A DNA stretch of 53,168 nt, from assembly GCA_002726335.1 (NCBI GenBank), contig PBSR01000201.1, positions 1-53,168 of the forward strand, given 5' to 3'. Position numbers and translations under genes: made by a program. This stretch comes from Gemmatimonadaceae bacterium (GTDB taxonomy: Bacteria; Latescibacterota; UBA2968; UBA8231). The notes under the pieces are model-generated. The model had not been told where the DNA came from, searched no databases, and saw only the letters and a list, made by a program, of their open reading frames with translations. Positions 1 to 8,838 of the stretch are shown here, one piece after another. Each line of letters begins with the position of its first letter. Position 1 is the stretch's first letter.

Positions 1-3000
1 CGCCGCCAGAACTCAGCGTGCGAACCGGCCGACCCAGCAGATCGTAGACCGTCACCTCGACCCGGGTGTCGGCCCGGGAGGGGACGAAGAAGCTGATGAC
101 CGTCTCCGGATTGAAGGGGTTCGGGTGTGGCGGGTAGAGGACGGCGACACGCGGCAGGGCAGCCACAGTGGCAGCCGTCGGCAGATCCAGGCCCCTTGTC
201 ACACCGGAGGCATCCCGACCTACGGCGGCCTCGAGGCGGATTTCCGTGGCCTGTGGTGTCAGCCGGCGGAACTGTAACGTGGCGACGTCACCATCGAAAG
301 CGCCCCCCCCGACGGGTACGGCGGCCAACTCCAGGCGCCCTGGTTGCTCCCCATGTGTCCAGAGGAGCGTCCGGTTGGACTCGGGATCGGTTGCCGATAC
401 TTCGTCGAAGGACAGGTGGCGGGGATCCCAGATGAGCCACAGGCCGGCACCGCGCAGGGACTCCTCGGCGCGCCAGTGGACAACCGCATCGAGGCGGTCG
501 GCGCTGGTGGGCCGGTCGTCAACCGCAAGGGCCAGGCCCGGCATACTGGCTTCGACATCGGGCAGGGGCCGGGCGGCAGCGCCGTTGAAGAAGTCGACGA
601 AGAGGAAGAAGTCGGTGAAGTCTACGGTGCCATCGCTATTGAAGTCGGAGCGTGCCGCCGAACCTCCGAAGTCGTCGGCGAAGAGGAAGAAGTCATCGAT
701 GTCGATGGTTCCGCCGCCGTCAACATCCCCTGGAAGGGCGGTGGCGATCTGCAGTGTGACCCCCTCCGAAGATGTCAACACATCCGAAGTGGCCTGGCCG
801 CTGCTGAGCAACTCCACGCGGGCGAGGCCGATGGCGCTGCTGACGCCTGTTTCCGCGTCGCTGGCGACGTTGAAGGTCACGCGGCCGAAGAAGCCGTCGC
901 CGGATACCGTGTCGTTACCGGCGACCTCGATCCGTAGGGTGCCGGAGGCCGGCTCGGTGGCGACAGGCAGCAGACCGGCACCCAGCAGGTTGGTCACGTC
1001 CGCGTCAGCGGCGACGGACTCGAAGCTGAATACTTCAGGATCGAAGGTCAGCTCCACGGCGTAGGAGAGAATCTCCAGCGTCTCGGAGACCTCGACATCG
1101 AGGACGACCGTGTCGCCCAGCCGGCCGGTGCCGGTACGGATTCCCTGATCGCCCGCGGCGAGGTCGGCATCGAGTGCGGCGCGGGTGGGTACGACAGCGG
1201 CGCCGGCGAGGGGGATCGTCACCGTGGGAATGTCCGGGTCGTTGGTGCCGAACTGGACCTCGGTAGTGCGGGCCCCGCGCGTGGTCGCGGCGAAGGACAG
1301 CGTCAGCGTCGTCGAATCTCGCAGGGTGATGGCATCGGTGCCGAAGCTGGCGGCGAAGGCCAGGTCGCCAACCTGCAGGTTGGTGATCGTCAGCGTTGTG
1401 CGCCCCGGGTTGAGGACACGCAACGTTGCCGAGGCCGTATCGCCGAGAGCCACATCGCCGAAGTCGACGGTGTCGGTGGCCACCGACACCTTGGCGATGG
1501 CGCGGGCATCGACGATCCATGTAGTGGAGGTTGTACTGGTGCCATCGGTAAGGTTGGCGACCACCGTATCGGCCGAGGTCGTATCGGCCAGATGGGTGAA
1601 GGAGCTGGCCGTGGATTTCTGCACACCGTCCACGAGCCACTGGAGGGTCAGCGGGTCACCTTCCTCGTCCTCGCTGTCGAGATCGAACTGAACGCTCTGG
1701 CCCGGATCGATCAGCACCAGTGTATCCACCGGACTACGCACCAGGATCACCGGGGGGTCGTTGACCTCGAGCACCTGCAGCTGGTAGGACTGTTCGACCG
1801 TCTGACCGGCGGGATCGGCGACTGCAAGGGCGACGGTGTGGGCGCCCGTGTCGGCCAGAGCCGGTGTCCAGGAGACCACACCCAGTGAGTCGACCGTCAT
1901 GCCCGTCGGCGCCGTCACGAGAGAATAACTGAGAGTGCCGGCTTCCTCGTCGACGGCCTCGACGGCGTACTCGTACAGCGCATCCTCCGGGGCCGTCGTG
2001 TCGGGAGAACTCGAGATCGTCGGCACGTCATCCACCTCGATGACGGTGAGGGCGAAACTTGTGCTGTCCACGGCGCCGCCGGCGTCGGTGACCCGAACCG
2101 TGAGGGCATGGACGCCCACATCACTCTGCACCGGCGTCCACACGAGACGGTTCAGCGAATCGATGGCAACACTGTCGGGTGCCGTGGTCAGACTGAACGT
2201 GAAAGTCGTGTCTGCCGGATCCTCGTCGACGGCGGTCAGGGCAAGCTGAAAGAGCACGTCCTCCGTGGCGGTGGTGTCGCTCACGGCCGCCGCCACGGGG
2301 GCGTCGTTGGTATTGTCCACCACGAAGGTGAAAGTGTGGGTGTTGCTGGCGCCACCGGTGTCAGTCAGGCCGATGGTGACAGTGAACGTGCTGTCCACGT
2401 CAGACTGCGACGGTGTCCAGCGCACCACACCGAGGCTGTCCACCGTCATGCCCCCGGGGCCACTGTCGAGGCTGTAGGAGATCGTGTCACCGTTGTCGTC
2501 GACGGCCTCGATCGTGTAGACGAGTTCCACATCCTCGGGAGCCGTCGTCGGTGGCGTGCTGGTGACCCGCGGCGGGGGATTGGCGGCGCGCACCCGCAGG
2601 GGGAAGTAGTGCCGGGCGCTGCCTCCCGTGTAAAATGACGAGAGGCCCACCAGGTAGCTGCCGGTGTCTGCGAGAGCGGGAATCCACTCGACGGGAATCA
2701 GCTTGTCATCGCCGCTGCCGAAGACGTCACTCATCGTCGAGGGGCCTTGGAGCAGATCGATGATGATAGGATCGCCCTGCGCCTTGCCTGACGTATCCTG
2801 CACCGCCGGATCATAGATCCAGGTCTGTCCTTCGATGGCGATGCTGTCCGGCAGAACGGTGGCTACCAGCTCGGAGGAGCTTCCTGGCGTGGGCGGGCCG
2901 GAGTTCGTCGGACCACCGGTCTGGCCCATGTCGTTGCGCACCTGCCCGCCGGACAGAACCGCGTCGTTGAACGTCGTAACGGGGTTGCCGGCGTCCATGG

Positions 3001-4420
3001 CGACGGTGTTCACAGTGTCGAGTACACCGACCGTGTCGCCCGTCGGGATGATGATACGGGTCTTCGAGGTCTGCAACTCGAAGCGTTTGATCTCGGGATC
3101 GAGAAACAGGGGATCGCCGTAGACGTTGCCGCCGGCACTGGCGGCGGTGGAGAACACCGGCAGGATCAGATTGAGACTGTCGGTGGCGGCCGTAGTGTCG
3201 GGTGTGGTGGTCACGGTGATGATGTCTCCCGGCGTCGTGGTGTCCGGGAAGTCTTCGGCGGTGAATACGGTGATGATATAACTGAGGAATTCGAACTGTC
3301 CGGCCCCCTGGTCGATGATCTCAACACGGACGGAATGCTGGCCGGTCTGCGTCGAATCCGGCGTCCAACTCAGGATACCGGAGGTCTCGATGGTCTCCTC
3401 CGACATACCCACCGGAATGTCAGAGGAGTTGATGACAGTGAATTTATAATTGGAGTCATCGCTCTCGAAAGCGACGTCGAACTCGTACGGGGTGCCGACC
3501 TGGGCCACCGTGTCGGGCACATTGGTGACGAAGCTGGGCACGGCCACGCCCTGTTCTTCCAGGGTCAGCGTGTCGCGCACCGTTCGCGCCACCTTGACCG
3601 AGTCCCGAGCCCCGGACAGATACAGGATATCGGTGTCCCAGAAAAGATTGTAGCGGACCAGCGGTTCGATGCCGGAGGCGGAGTCGATGATTGCCGGCAC
3701 GGCGTCGCCCGGGGTGCCGACGAGGATATTGTTGGAGATGTCGGTACGGTTGCCCGTGGTCAGGATGGAGGGGGCGTCGTTGAGATAGAACGTATTGTTG
3801 CGGATCACGTCCCTCTGCGAGGTGTCGGCAAAGGTGTTGCGCGCTTCGATGATGGCTCCCCCCGAGCCGCTACTGCCATTGATCCGGATGATGTTGTTCA
3901 TCAACTGCAGGCGACCGTCAGCCACGTAGATGGCGTCGCCACCGAGAGTGGCTTGATTGCCGAGGATCCGGCTGTGGACGACGCGTAGAGAGCAGCTCTC
4001 ACAGGACACGGCGCCGCCGCGGTCGGCGGTCCCGTTGACGAGCGAGAAGTCACGCAACATGAAGTCGGGGGAGGGTACCGCCACTTCGATGATTCGCGAC
4101 AGGCCTTGCGCGTTGAGTTCGACACCCCCCTGAGAGCGCAGGTAGATGTTGGTCTGACTGATGACGAAGGGGAGCGTCTCGCCGCTGGAGGGCGAATAAG
4201 AACCGGCGGCGATGTCGATGACGTGCGGGCGGCCCTGGGTAAGAATGTGGGCCATCTCCAGCGCGTGCGTGATCGTACGCCATGGCGTGTCAGAATCCTG
4301 CACGACCATGTGGCTGCGCCGGTCGTCCCCCGTGGTCTGATTGACGTAGAACCGCAGGGCGTGGGCCGGCACGGCAAGGCCGGTGAAGAGCAGGGCGAAG
4401 ATGAAGATTCTACTGACCAT
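1..4420 (-). CDS. Giant secreted multidomain surface protein (beta-helix, cadherin-like, cohesin-like, dockerin-like, FlgD-type C-terminus), 3' end beyond the window
   Basis: An uninterrupted minus-strand frame of 1473 codons starts at the ATG at 4418-4420 and runs off the left edge. It opens with a signal peptide (MVSRIFIFALLFTGLAVPAHA). Next comes a DUF1565/right-handed beta-helix-like region (about residues 25-260, with FYVNQTTGDD and HALEMA), then at least four cadherin/putative-Ig repeats carrying the recurring GMTVDSLGVVSWTP motif. A HYDIN/ASPM-like stretch (VDFGDVALGDTASATL) and a cohesin-like domain (LTFDPEVFSF) follow. Two dockerin/EF-hand-like loops are GDVDGGGTIDIDDFFLFADD and DFNSDGTVDFTDFFLFVDFF. 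After a second cohesin-like stretch the visible end is NPFNPETVISF...VTVYDLLGRPVR, the FlgD-Ig/sorting-type domain of FCB-group secreted proteins. It probably acts as an exported adhesin or scaffold; its ligand is unknown. Domain names are from pattern recognition, not a profile search. Confidence 0.88.
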   Translation of the reverse strand, partial: MVSRIFIFALLFTGLAVPAHALRFYVNQTTGDDRRSHMVVQDSDTPWRTITHALEMAHILTQGRPHVIDIAAGSYSPSSGETLPFVISQTNIYLRSQGGVELNAQGLSRIIEVAVPSPDFMLRDFSLVNGTADRGGAVSCESCSLRVVHSRILGNQATLGGDAIYVADGRLQLMNNIIRINGSSGSGGAIIEARNTFADTSQRDVIRNNTFYLNDAPSILTTGNRTDISNNILVGTPGDAVPAIIDSASGIEPLVRYNLFWDTDILYLSGARDSVKVARTVRDTLTLEEQGVAVPSFVTNVPDTVAQVGTPYEFDVAFESDDSNYKFTVINSSDIPVGMSEETIETSGILSWTPDSTQTGQHSVRVEIIDQGAGQFEFLSYIITVFTAEDFPDTTTPGDIITVTTTPDTTAATDSLNLILPVFSTAASAGGNVYGDPLFLDPEIKRFELQTSKTRIIIPTGDTVGVLDTVNTVAMDAGNPVTTFNDAVLSGGQVRNDMGQTGGPTNSGPPTPGSSSELVATVLPDSIAIEGQTWIYDPAVQDTSGKAQGDPIIIDLLQGPSTMSDVFGSGDDKLIPVEWIPALADTGSYLVGLSSFYTGGSARHYFPLRVRAANPPPRVTSTPPTTAPEDVELVYTIEAVDDNGDTISYSLDSGPGGMTVDSLGVVRWTPSQSDVDSTFTVTIGLTDTGGASNTHTFTFVVDNTNDAPVAAAVSDTTATEDVLFQLALTAVDEDPADTTFTFSLTTAPDSVAIDSLNRLVWTPVQSDVGVHALTVRVTDAGGAVDSTSFALTVIEVDDVPTISSSPDTTAPEDALYEYAVEAVDEEAGTLSYSLVTAPTGMTVDSLGVVSWTPALADTGAHTVALAVADPAGQTVEQSYQLQVLEVNDPPVILVRSPVDTLVLIDPGQSVQFDLDSEDEEGDPLTLQWLVDGVQKSTASSFTHLADTTSADTVVANLTDGTSTTSTTWIVDARAIAKVSVATDTVDFGDVALGDTASATLRVLNPGRTTLTITNLQVGDLAFAASFGTDAITLRDSTTLTLSFAATTRGARTTEVQFGTNDPDIPTVTIPLAGAAVVPTRAALDADLAAGDQGIRTGTGRLGDTVVLDVEVSETLEILSYAVELTFDPEVFSFESVAADADVTNLLGAGLLPVATEPASGTLRIEVAGNDTVSGDGFFGRVTFNVASDAETGVSSAIGLARVELLSSGQATSDVLTSSEGVTLQIATALPGDVDGGGTIDIDDFFLFADDFGGSAARSDFNSDGTVDFTDFFLFVDFFNGAAARPLPDVEASMPGLALAVDDRPTSADRLDAVVHWRAEESLRGAGLWLIWDPRHLSFDEVSATDPESNRTLLWTHGEQPGRLELAAVPVGGGAFDGDVATLQFRRLTPQATEIRLEAAVGRDASGVTRGLDLPTAATVAALPRVAVLYPPHPNPFNPETVISFFVPSRADTRVEVTVYDLLGRPVRTLSSGG

Positions 4421-4472
4421 TTGGCATCGGATAGTCGGGTGATGGACGGGGCAGGGGGATGAGCGACAGGCG

Positions 4473-4760
4473 TCAGGGACGCTCAGCGTCCGACGCCTCA
4501 GGAGGGGGTGTCGCTCGGTTCTCCAACAATTGGCGCACTGTGGGTGGCATGAAGACGCCGTCCAGAGGCAGCCGCGCCAGGGACCGGGCCATCAGGTCGA
4601 CGCGCTCGGATACGGACAGGTTCCGGTCGACGAGGATGCAGGCGTGGCCGTGCAGGCGGTAGAGTCCGCCAGAACTGCCCTCCAGATCCTCCTGACGGAT
4701 TTCCACCGCCAACTCGCCGGCGACTGCCTCCAGGCTCTGCAAAAGTTGCGCGTTTTCCAT
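4473..4760 (-). CDS. Small conserved protein of unknown function
   Basis: A frame of 95 residues read from the ATG at 4758-4760 (MENAQLLQSLEAVAGELAVE). It contains EIRQEDLEGSSGGLYRLHGH followed by ILVDRNLSVSERVDLMARSL. I recognise the general shape (a short helical lead, an SGG-LYRL-G turn, then a [LV]-DR-LS--ER helix) from conserved uncharacterised bacterial proteins but cannot name a function. The frame is open further upstream: another ATG lies at 4818-4820, and the longest version starts at 5006 but would overlap surE head to head. I prefer 4760 because the conserved-looking sequence begins there and a weak purine-rich GGAAACAG precedes it. It lies 52 bp upstream of the giant surface protein on the same strand and may be co-transcribed with it. 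Confidence 0.55.
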   Translation of the reverse strand: MENAQLLQSLEAVAGELAVEIRQEDLEGSSGGLYRLHGHACILVDRNLSVSERVDLMARSLARLPLDGVFMPPTVRQLLENRATPPPEASDAERP

Positions 4761-4822
4761 CTGTTTCCGGGCACCGGGCGCCGGATCAAACCAAGACCCG
4801 GCTAAGATAGCGACGTCCATGG

Positions 4823-4851
4823 TTGGTGAACAGCTAAATTGTTGATAATAT
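4823..4851 (+). promoter_or_regulatory. Predicted sigma-70-type promoter for surE
   Basis: TTGGTG at 4823-4828 and TAATAT at 4846-4851 are separated by 17 bp, in the only A+T-rich patch between the divergent genes. The start region of surE lies about 45-60 bp downstream. By eye only. Confidence 0.35.
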
Positions 4852-4909
4852 ACCAGCCTACCGCGATCGAACGAGGTGACGGGAGACACAGAAAATCGAG
4901 CCCTGGATC

Positions 4910-5692
4910 TTGGTGACAAACGATGACAGCGTCGAATCTCCGGCTCTGCCGCCCCTGTTGTCGGCGCTGGGTGGCCTGGCAAGCGTGCGTACCGTCGTAC
5001 CCGCACGTGAGGCCAGCTGGTCGTCGAAAATACTCAGCCGCTTCGCTCAATTGCGGCTGACTCCGGTGTCGCAGTTGGGGCAGGAAGCCTACACGCTGGA
5101 GGGCTCGCCGGCGGATTGCGCCAATGTCGGTATCCATCACCTGACTCCCGAGCCGCCGCAGCTCGTGGTCTCGGGCATCAATATCGGTGAGAATGCCGGT
5201 CTGGCCTTTCTGCTCAGTTCCGGCACGGTGGGCGCTGCCATCGAGGCCAGTCTGTCCGGTGTGCCTGCTGCCGCGTTTTCGGTGAAGCTGAGCCCGGCCT
5301 CATACGAGGGCTGGTACCGGAATCGCGACCCAGAGCCCCTGGCCACCGTCTGGGAGCGGGCGGCCATCATCGCCACAGAGATCACCGCCGAGATTCTCAG
5401 CGGCGGTCTGCCCGAGGGGGCCCGACTGGTTTCGGTCAACATCCCGGAGGAGGCCGACGCAGGGACGCCCAGAGTTCTGACCAGGGTCACCGACACCAGT
5501 TACGGTTCGTTTTTTCGCCGCGCCGAGGACGGGCTCCTCGTACATCATTATTCCGGATACAGGTGGACAAAGGCAAGCGCAAAAGGCGATGCGGAGGTCC
5601 TCGAGGCCGGAGCTGTATCGATCAGCCCCCTGCGCCTGCAGCTGGACACGACACCGACAGCCGCCGACAGATCACGCTTCGAGCGAGCCTGA
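4910..5692 (+). CDS. surE: 5'/3'-nucleotidase SurE family protein
   Basis: A SurE-type survival-protein phosphatase, expected to dephosphorylate nucleoside 5'- or 3'-monophosphates with a divalent metal. Diagnostic blocks are LVTNDD at the N-terminus (metal-binding Asp pair), the Ser-containing VVPAREASWSS region, LVVSGINIGENAG with the metal-binding Asn, and SGTVGAAIEASLSGVPAAAFSV. The usual DG-x-x-APG after the Asp pair reads DSVESPAL, so the loop is atypical. The start is unusual: the coordinate given is a TTG immediately before GTG-ACA-AAC, but the family normally has three or four residues before LVTNDD. The frame is open back to a TGA at 4877 with no ATG, so an ATC or TTG start must be used. 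It is followed 5 bp later by the D15-type outer-membrane protein, so the two are probably co-transcribed. Confidence 0.82.
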   Translation: MVTNDDSVESPALPPLLSALGGLASVRTVVPAREASWSSKILSRFAQLRLTPVSQLGQEAYTLEGSPADCANVGIHHLTPEPPQLVVSGINIGENAGLAFLLSSGTVGAAIEASLSGVPAAAFSVKLSPASYEGWYRNRDPEPLATVWERAAIIATEITAEILSGGLPEGARLVSVNIPEEADAGTPRVLTRVTDTSYGSFFRRAEDGLLVHHYSGYRWTKASAKGDAEVLEAGAVSISPLRLQLDTTPTAADRSRFERA

Positions 5693-5697
5693 CAGCG

Positions 5698-7053
5698 ATG
5701 AGAAGCGTACCATCCCGCCACAGTCTGCCGGCGATCCTGGTTGTTCTGGCGCTGGTCGCTACACCCATCTGGTCACAACATGGGACCGCAACGGACACAT
5801 CGTCGGTGGACTCGACGGCACAACGCCGCGACCGGGGACTGGGTCGCACGATTCTCAGCGGTGCGTCGGCGGTGGCTGACCCACTCTCGGCGACAGAGGG
5901 TACGGTGGACGCCGTCAAGTGGAAGGCCAAGCGCAAACAGATCACACTGGCGGGGACGCCATATGGCGTGACCGGACTGCCAGTGGTGTACTACAGCCCG
6001 GGAACGGGATGGAACTACGGCACACGGGTGCAGATCGCGGACTACAGTCGCCGACCGTACCGCTACAAGCTGACCCTGCACTCGGTGAGTTCATCCGAGG
6101 GCAAGCGCAATGCCCACCTGCGATTGAAAGTGCCCCATCTCTCCGGCACCGGCTTCGGTCTGAATCTCATCGCCAGCAACCGGCGAGACATTCGCGCCCG
6201 CTACTACGGCCTGTCGAATGACAGCGACAACGACAGGGACCTGGTGGACCCCGATCATGTCGACTTCATCGACGAGGACTACTACCACTACATCCTCGAG
6301 AAACCCCGACTCTTCGTCAGCCTGCTGCGGCATGTGTATGGACCGGTGACCATGTCATTCGACCTGGGGCTGGAGCGGACCGACGTCGATCGAACGGGGG
6401 CTCAGTCCTTCTATCTCGACGTGGGTACACCCGACGGTGTCGTCGACGGCGTCACGGGTTTCATCGGCGCGGCCCTGAGCTGGGACACGCGCGACGACCC
6501 GACGATACCGCGGCGCGGCGTGTTTCATGAATGGAGTTACGAGACATCGCGCAATTCGCTGCTGAGCCTGTTTTTCGAAGAGATCGACTTCCAGCGGTAC
6601 ACCTTCACCGACGCCCGGTACTGGCCCCGGAGCAAGCGCCTCAATATCGCCCACCGGACGATCGTGGAGGCCCTGCGCGGGGCCGTGCCGCTATTCGCTT
6701 ACGGAGAGATCGGTGGCAGTCGACGTATCAAGGGATTGGGTGGCTCGGATACGTTGCGCGGCTTCGACCGTCAGCGGTTCACCGACAACGTCCGTGTGCT
6801 GACGAACACCGAGGCCCGTTATCATCTGGGTACGGGGGTGGCCTTCAAGCAGCATCTGGAACTGCACGGCGTGTTGTTCGTCGACACCGGACAGGTGCAG
6901 CCAGGGTTCAACGAAATGCGGCCCCAGGACGTACACGTCACCGCCGGCTGGGGATTGCGGACCTACTGGAACGCCGACTTCGTTCTGCGTGCCGACCTCG
7001 GCCTCTCATCCGAGCAGGTCTACACCACCGTCAAGCTGCGCAATCTGTTCTGA
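5698..7053 (+). CDS. BamA/TamA-type (D15) outer-membrane beta-barrel protein
   Basis: A protein of 451 residues with an N-terminal export signal (SLPAILVVLALVATPIWSQ) and a C-terminal barrel of the bacterial surface antigen (D15) family. The barrel shows repeated alternating strands, the family's LRGF motif in GGSDTLRGFDRQRF (about residue 350) followed by a tEaRY strand, and a terminal strand ending in Phe (VYTTVKLRNLF), as expected for a substrate of the Bam machinery. No POTRA repeats are obvious, so it is shorter than BamA and is better called a D15-like barrel of unknown cargo. The ATG at 5698 is chosen because the longer frame upstream overlaps surE and lacks a signal peptide. It lies 5 bp after surE; its end overlaps the convergent bioY by 23 bp. 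Confidence 0.8.
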   Translation: MRSVPSRHSLPAILVVLALVATPIWSQHGTATDTSSVDSTAQRRDRGLGRTILSGASAVADPLSATEGTVDAVKWKAKRKQITLAGTPYGVTGLPVVYYSPGTGWNYGTRVQIADYSRRPYRYKLTLHSVSSSEGKRNAHLRLKVPHLSGTGFGLNLIASNRRDIRARYYGLSNDSDNDRDLVDPDHVDFIDEDYYHYILEKPRLFVSLLRHVYGPVTMSFDLGLERTDVDRTGAQSFYLDVGTPDGVVDGVTGFIGAALSWDTRDDPTIPRRGVFHEWSYETSRNSLLSLFFEEIDFQRYTFTDARYWPRSKRLNIAHRTIVEALRGAVPLFAYGEIGGSRRIKGLGGSDTLRGFDRQRFTDNVRVLTNTEARYHLGTGVAFKQHLELHGVLFVDTGQVQPGFNEMRPQDVHVTAGWGLRTYWNADFVLRADLGLSSEQVYTTVKLRNLF

Positions 7054-7570
7054 GCTGACCACGGAAACGTACAGCGATCCAGGCGGCGAGCAGCCCGGCC
7101 AGCAGGTCCTTCGGCAGCGGCGCCAGGCCCAGTTGCAGGGTGTGGCCGAAGCCGGGATCGGTACCAGCCACAAAGCGCAGATTCAGGTAGAGGACGAGGA
7201 CACCGGCGGCGTAGATGGTGAGCATACCCGCCCAGGCCGAGATCAGAGCCCGGCGGAACCCCGGTTGCGGCCCGGCAGCGAGACCGCAGACGCAGGCGCC
7301 GGCGACGAAACCCAGCAGGTAACCGAAGGATGGTTCGAGGACGTAGTGCAGCCCACCGCCCCGGGCAAAGACGGGGAAACCGACGAGCCCTGCCGTGACG
7401 TAGACGAGTTGACTGGCCCCGCCGCGCCAGGGACCCAGCAACAGGCCGGCAAGGCAGGCGACGGCTGCCTGCAGGGTGATGGGAACATAGGGCAGGGGAA
7501 TGCGCAGATGGGCGCCGACAGCCGTCAGAGCCGCCAGCAACGCCACCGGCACCAGGCTGCGGGCGGTCAC
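7031..7570 (-). CDS. bioY: Biotin transporter BioY
   Basis: A hydrophobic 179-residue S-component of the biotin ECF transporter. Family signatures include the N-terminal VPVALLAALTAVGA helix, PLPYVPITLQAAVACLAGLL, and the conserved GGASQLVYVTAGLVGFPVFA segment, followed by SFGYLLGFVAGACVCGLAAG. About six membrane helices are visible. No EcfA/EcfT genes are adjacent, so it would use ECF modules encoded elsewhere or act alone, as known for some BioY proteins. The start is GTG with no clear Shine-Dalgarno site. It lies 26 bp downstream of accD on the same strand, which makes sense: the acetyl-CoA carboxylase to which AccD belongs uses biotin. Confidence 0.9.
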   Translation of the reverse strand: MTARSLVPVALLAALTAVGAHLRIPLPYVPITLQAAVACLAGLLLGPWRGGASQLVYVTAGLVGFPVFARGGGLHYVLEPSFGYLLGFVAGACVCGLAAGPQPGFRRALISAWAGMLTIYAAGVLVLYLNLRFVAGTDPGFGHTLQLGLAPLPKDLLAGLLAAWIAVRFRGQLRTDCAA

Positions 7571-7596
7571 AGAGAAAAATCAGCTGGAGAGGATGG

Positions 7597-8469
7597 TCAA
7601 CCGGCGCGGGCTGCCGCTTCGTTGTCGTGGGCGCCGAGCAGAGAGATCAGGCGCGCCAATGTCGACGGCAACTCGGGGCGCGGGACGACGCGGTCGACGA
7701 AGCCGTGATCGAGGACGGTCTCGGCGATCTGGAAGCCTTCGGGAAGCTCGTCGATCCCCATGAACTGCTTGATGACCGCCTGACCGGCAAAACCGATGCG
7801 GGCCCCGGACTCGGCAATCGTGACGTCGCCGAGCATGGCAAAGCTGGCGGTGACGCCGCCGTAGGTCGGATCGGTGAGGACGGCGATGTAGAGCCCACCG
7901 GCGTCGGCGAAGCGCTTGAGACGGGCGCTGACCTTGGCCATCTGCATGAGGGAGAAGGTGCTCTCCTGCATTCGTGCTCCGCCGGACTGGCAGACGAGGA
8001 CGAGGGCTCTTTCATCCTCCAGAGCGCGATCGATGAGGCGGGCGATCTTTTCACCCGTGGCGCCACCCATGCTGCCGAGGATGAAACGTGTGTCCATCAC
8101 CGCCAGGGCAACCGGATTGCCGCCGATCGTGCAGAGACCGGTGCGCACCGATTCGTTCATGCCGCTCTTCTTGCGGGCCTCGCGGATCCGCTCCGAATAC
8201 CGGCGATGGTCGCGGAATTTCAGCGGGTCAGCGGTAGTGATGCCCGCGTTCAACTCGACGAAACTCGCCGAATCGGCGAGGAAATCGACATAGCGCTCGT
8301 GCCCCATGGCGAAGTGATTGCCGCAATGGGGGCAGACGAAGGCACTGCGCTCGAGGGCGTGCTGGTAGGTGGTCTCACCACACTTTTTACACTTGCCCCA
8401 GATGGCTTCCGGGATTTCACGTTTGATCTTCGTGAGGATCCCCGACTTCATTCTCTCGAACCAGTTCAT
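7597..8469 (-). CDS. accD: Acetyl-CoA carboxylase carboxyltransferase subunit beta
   Basis: The carboxyltransferase beta subunit that, with AccA, moves CO2 from carboxybiotin to acetyl-CoA to make malonyl-CoA for fatty-acid synthesis. The 290-residue protein begins MNWFERMKSGI and has the N-terminal C4 zinc ribbon (CKKCGETTYQHALERSAFVC-PHC). The crotonase-like carboxyltransferase fold follows, with VLVCQSGGARMQEST, DPTYGGVTASFAMLGDV and RIGFAGQAVIKQF. I use the ATG at 8467-8469, which forms an ATGA overlap with the upstream anti-sigma gene; a TTG two codons earlier is possible. Translational coupling to an ECF sigma/anti-sigma pair is unusual for accD. bioY follows it. Confidence 0.95.
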   Translation of the reverse strand: MNWFERMKSGILTKIKREIPEAIWGKCKKCGETTYQHALERSAFVCPHCGNHFAMGHERYVDFLADSASFVELNAGITTADPLKFRDHRRYSERIREARKKSGMNESVRTGLCTIGGNPVALAVMDTRFILGSMGGATGEKIARLIDRALEDERALVLVCQSGGARMQESTFSLMQMAKVSARLKRFADAGGLYIAVLTDPTYGGVTASFAMLGDVTIAESGARIGFAGQAVIKQFMGIDELPEGFQIAETVLDHGFVDRVVPRPELPSTLARLISLLGAHDNEAAARAG

Positions 8470-8819
8470 ACCCAACCCCGTCGTTTGAGGCCGGCGAAGG
8501 CGACTCCGGCCGTCACCAGCAATCCGACCGAGGCAACCACCGTGGGTGTCCAGTTGCGCGTCTTCACGCCGATGTCCCGGGGCAAGCGGGCCACAACAGC
8601 ATCGGCGGCGACGCCCGGATCCGGCGCCGGGGTCGTCTCCGCCAGGGCGGAGGCGACGAGGCTGTCGGTGTGGTACATGCGATCCAGTTCCTGCCGCACG
8701 CCGTCATCGAACACGAGGCGTTCGGCCACCCGGTCGGCGGCCGCCCCGGTCAGTTCGCCGTCGGCGAAGGCGGACAGTTCAGTACCCCGGCGACGACCGG
8801 GCCACCACGAATTCAGCAT
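8466..8819 (-). CDS. Anti-sigma factor-like membrane protein
   Basis: A protein of 117 residues encoded immediately after an ECF sigma factor. The N-terminal half (ELSAFADGELTGAAADRVAERLVFDDGVRQELDRM) resembles the helical anti-sigma domain that opens with an 'LSAYADGEL' motif. The C-terminus has one membrane helix (TPTVVASVGLLVTAGVAFAG) followed by KRR. The zinc-anti-sigma HxxxCxxC motif is absent, since there is no Cys in the protein, so it is a zinc-free type. Inferred role: holds the adjacent sigma factor inactive at the inner face of the membrane. It overlaps accD by 4 bp. Confidence 0.7.
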   Translation of the reverse strand: MLNSWWPGRRRGTELSAFADGELTGAAADRVAERLVFDDGVRQELDRMYHTDSLVASALAETTPAPDPGVAADAVVARLPRDIGVKTRNWTPTVVASVGLLVTAGVAFAGLKRRGWV

Positions 8820-8838
8820 GTGTGACTCTTCCTCTCCA

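Noticed and set aside
168..1064. A 298-codon plus-strand frame at the left edge
   Set aside because: Antisense to the giant surface protein, whose reading frame gives clear dockerin-like and FlgD-type motifs.
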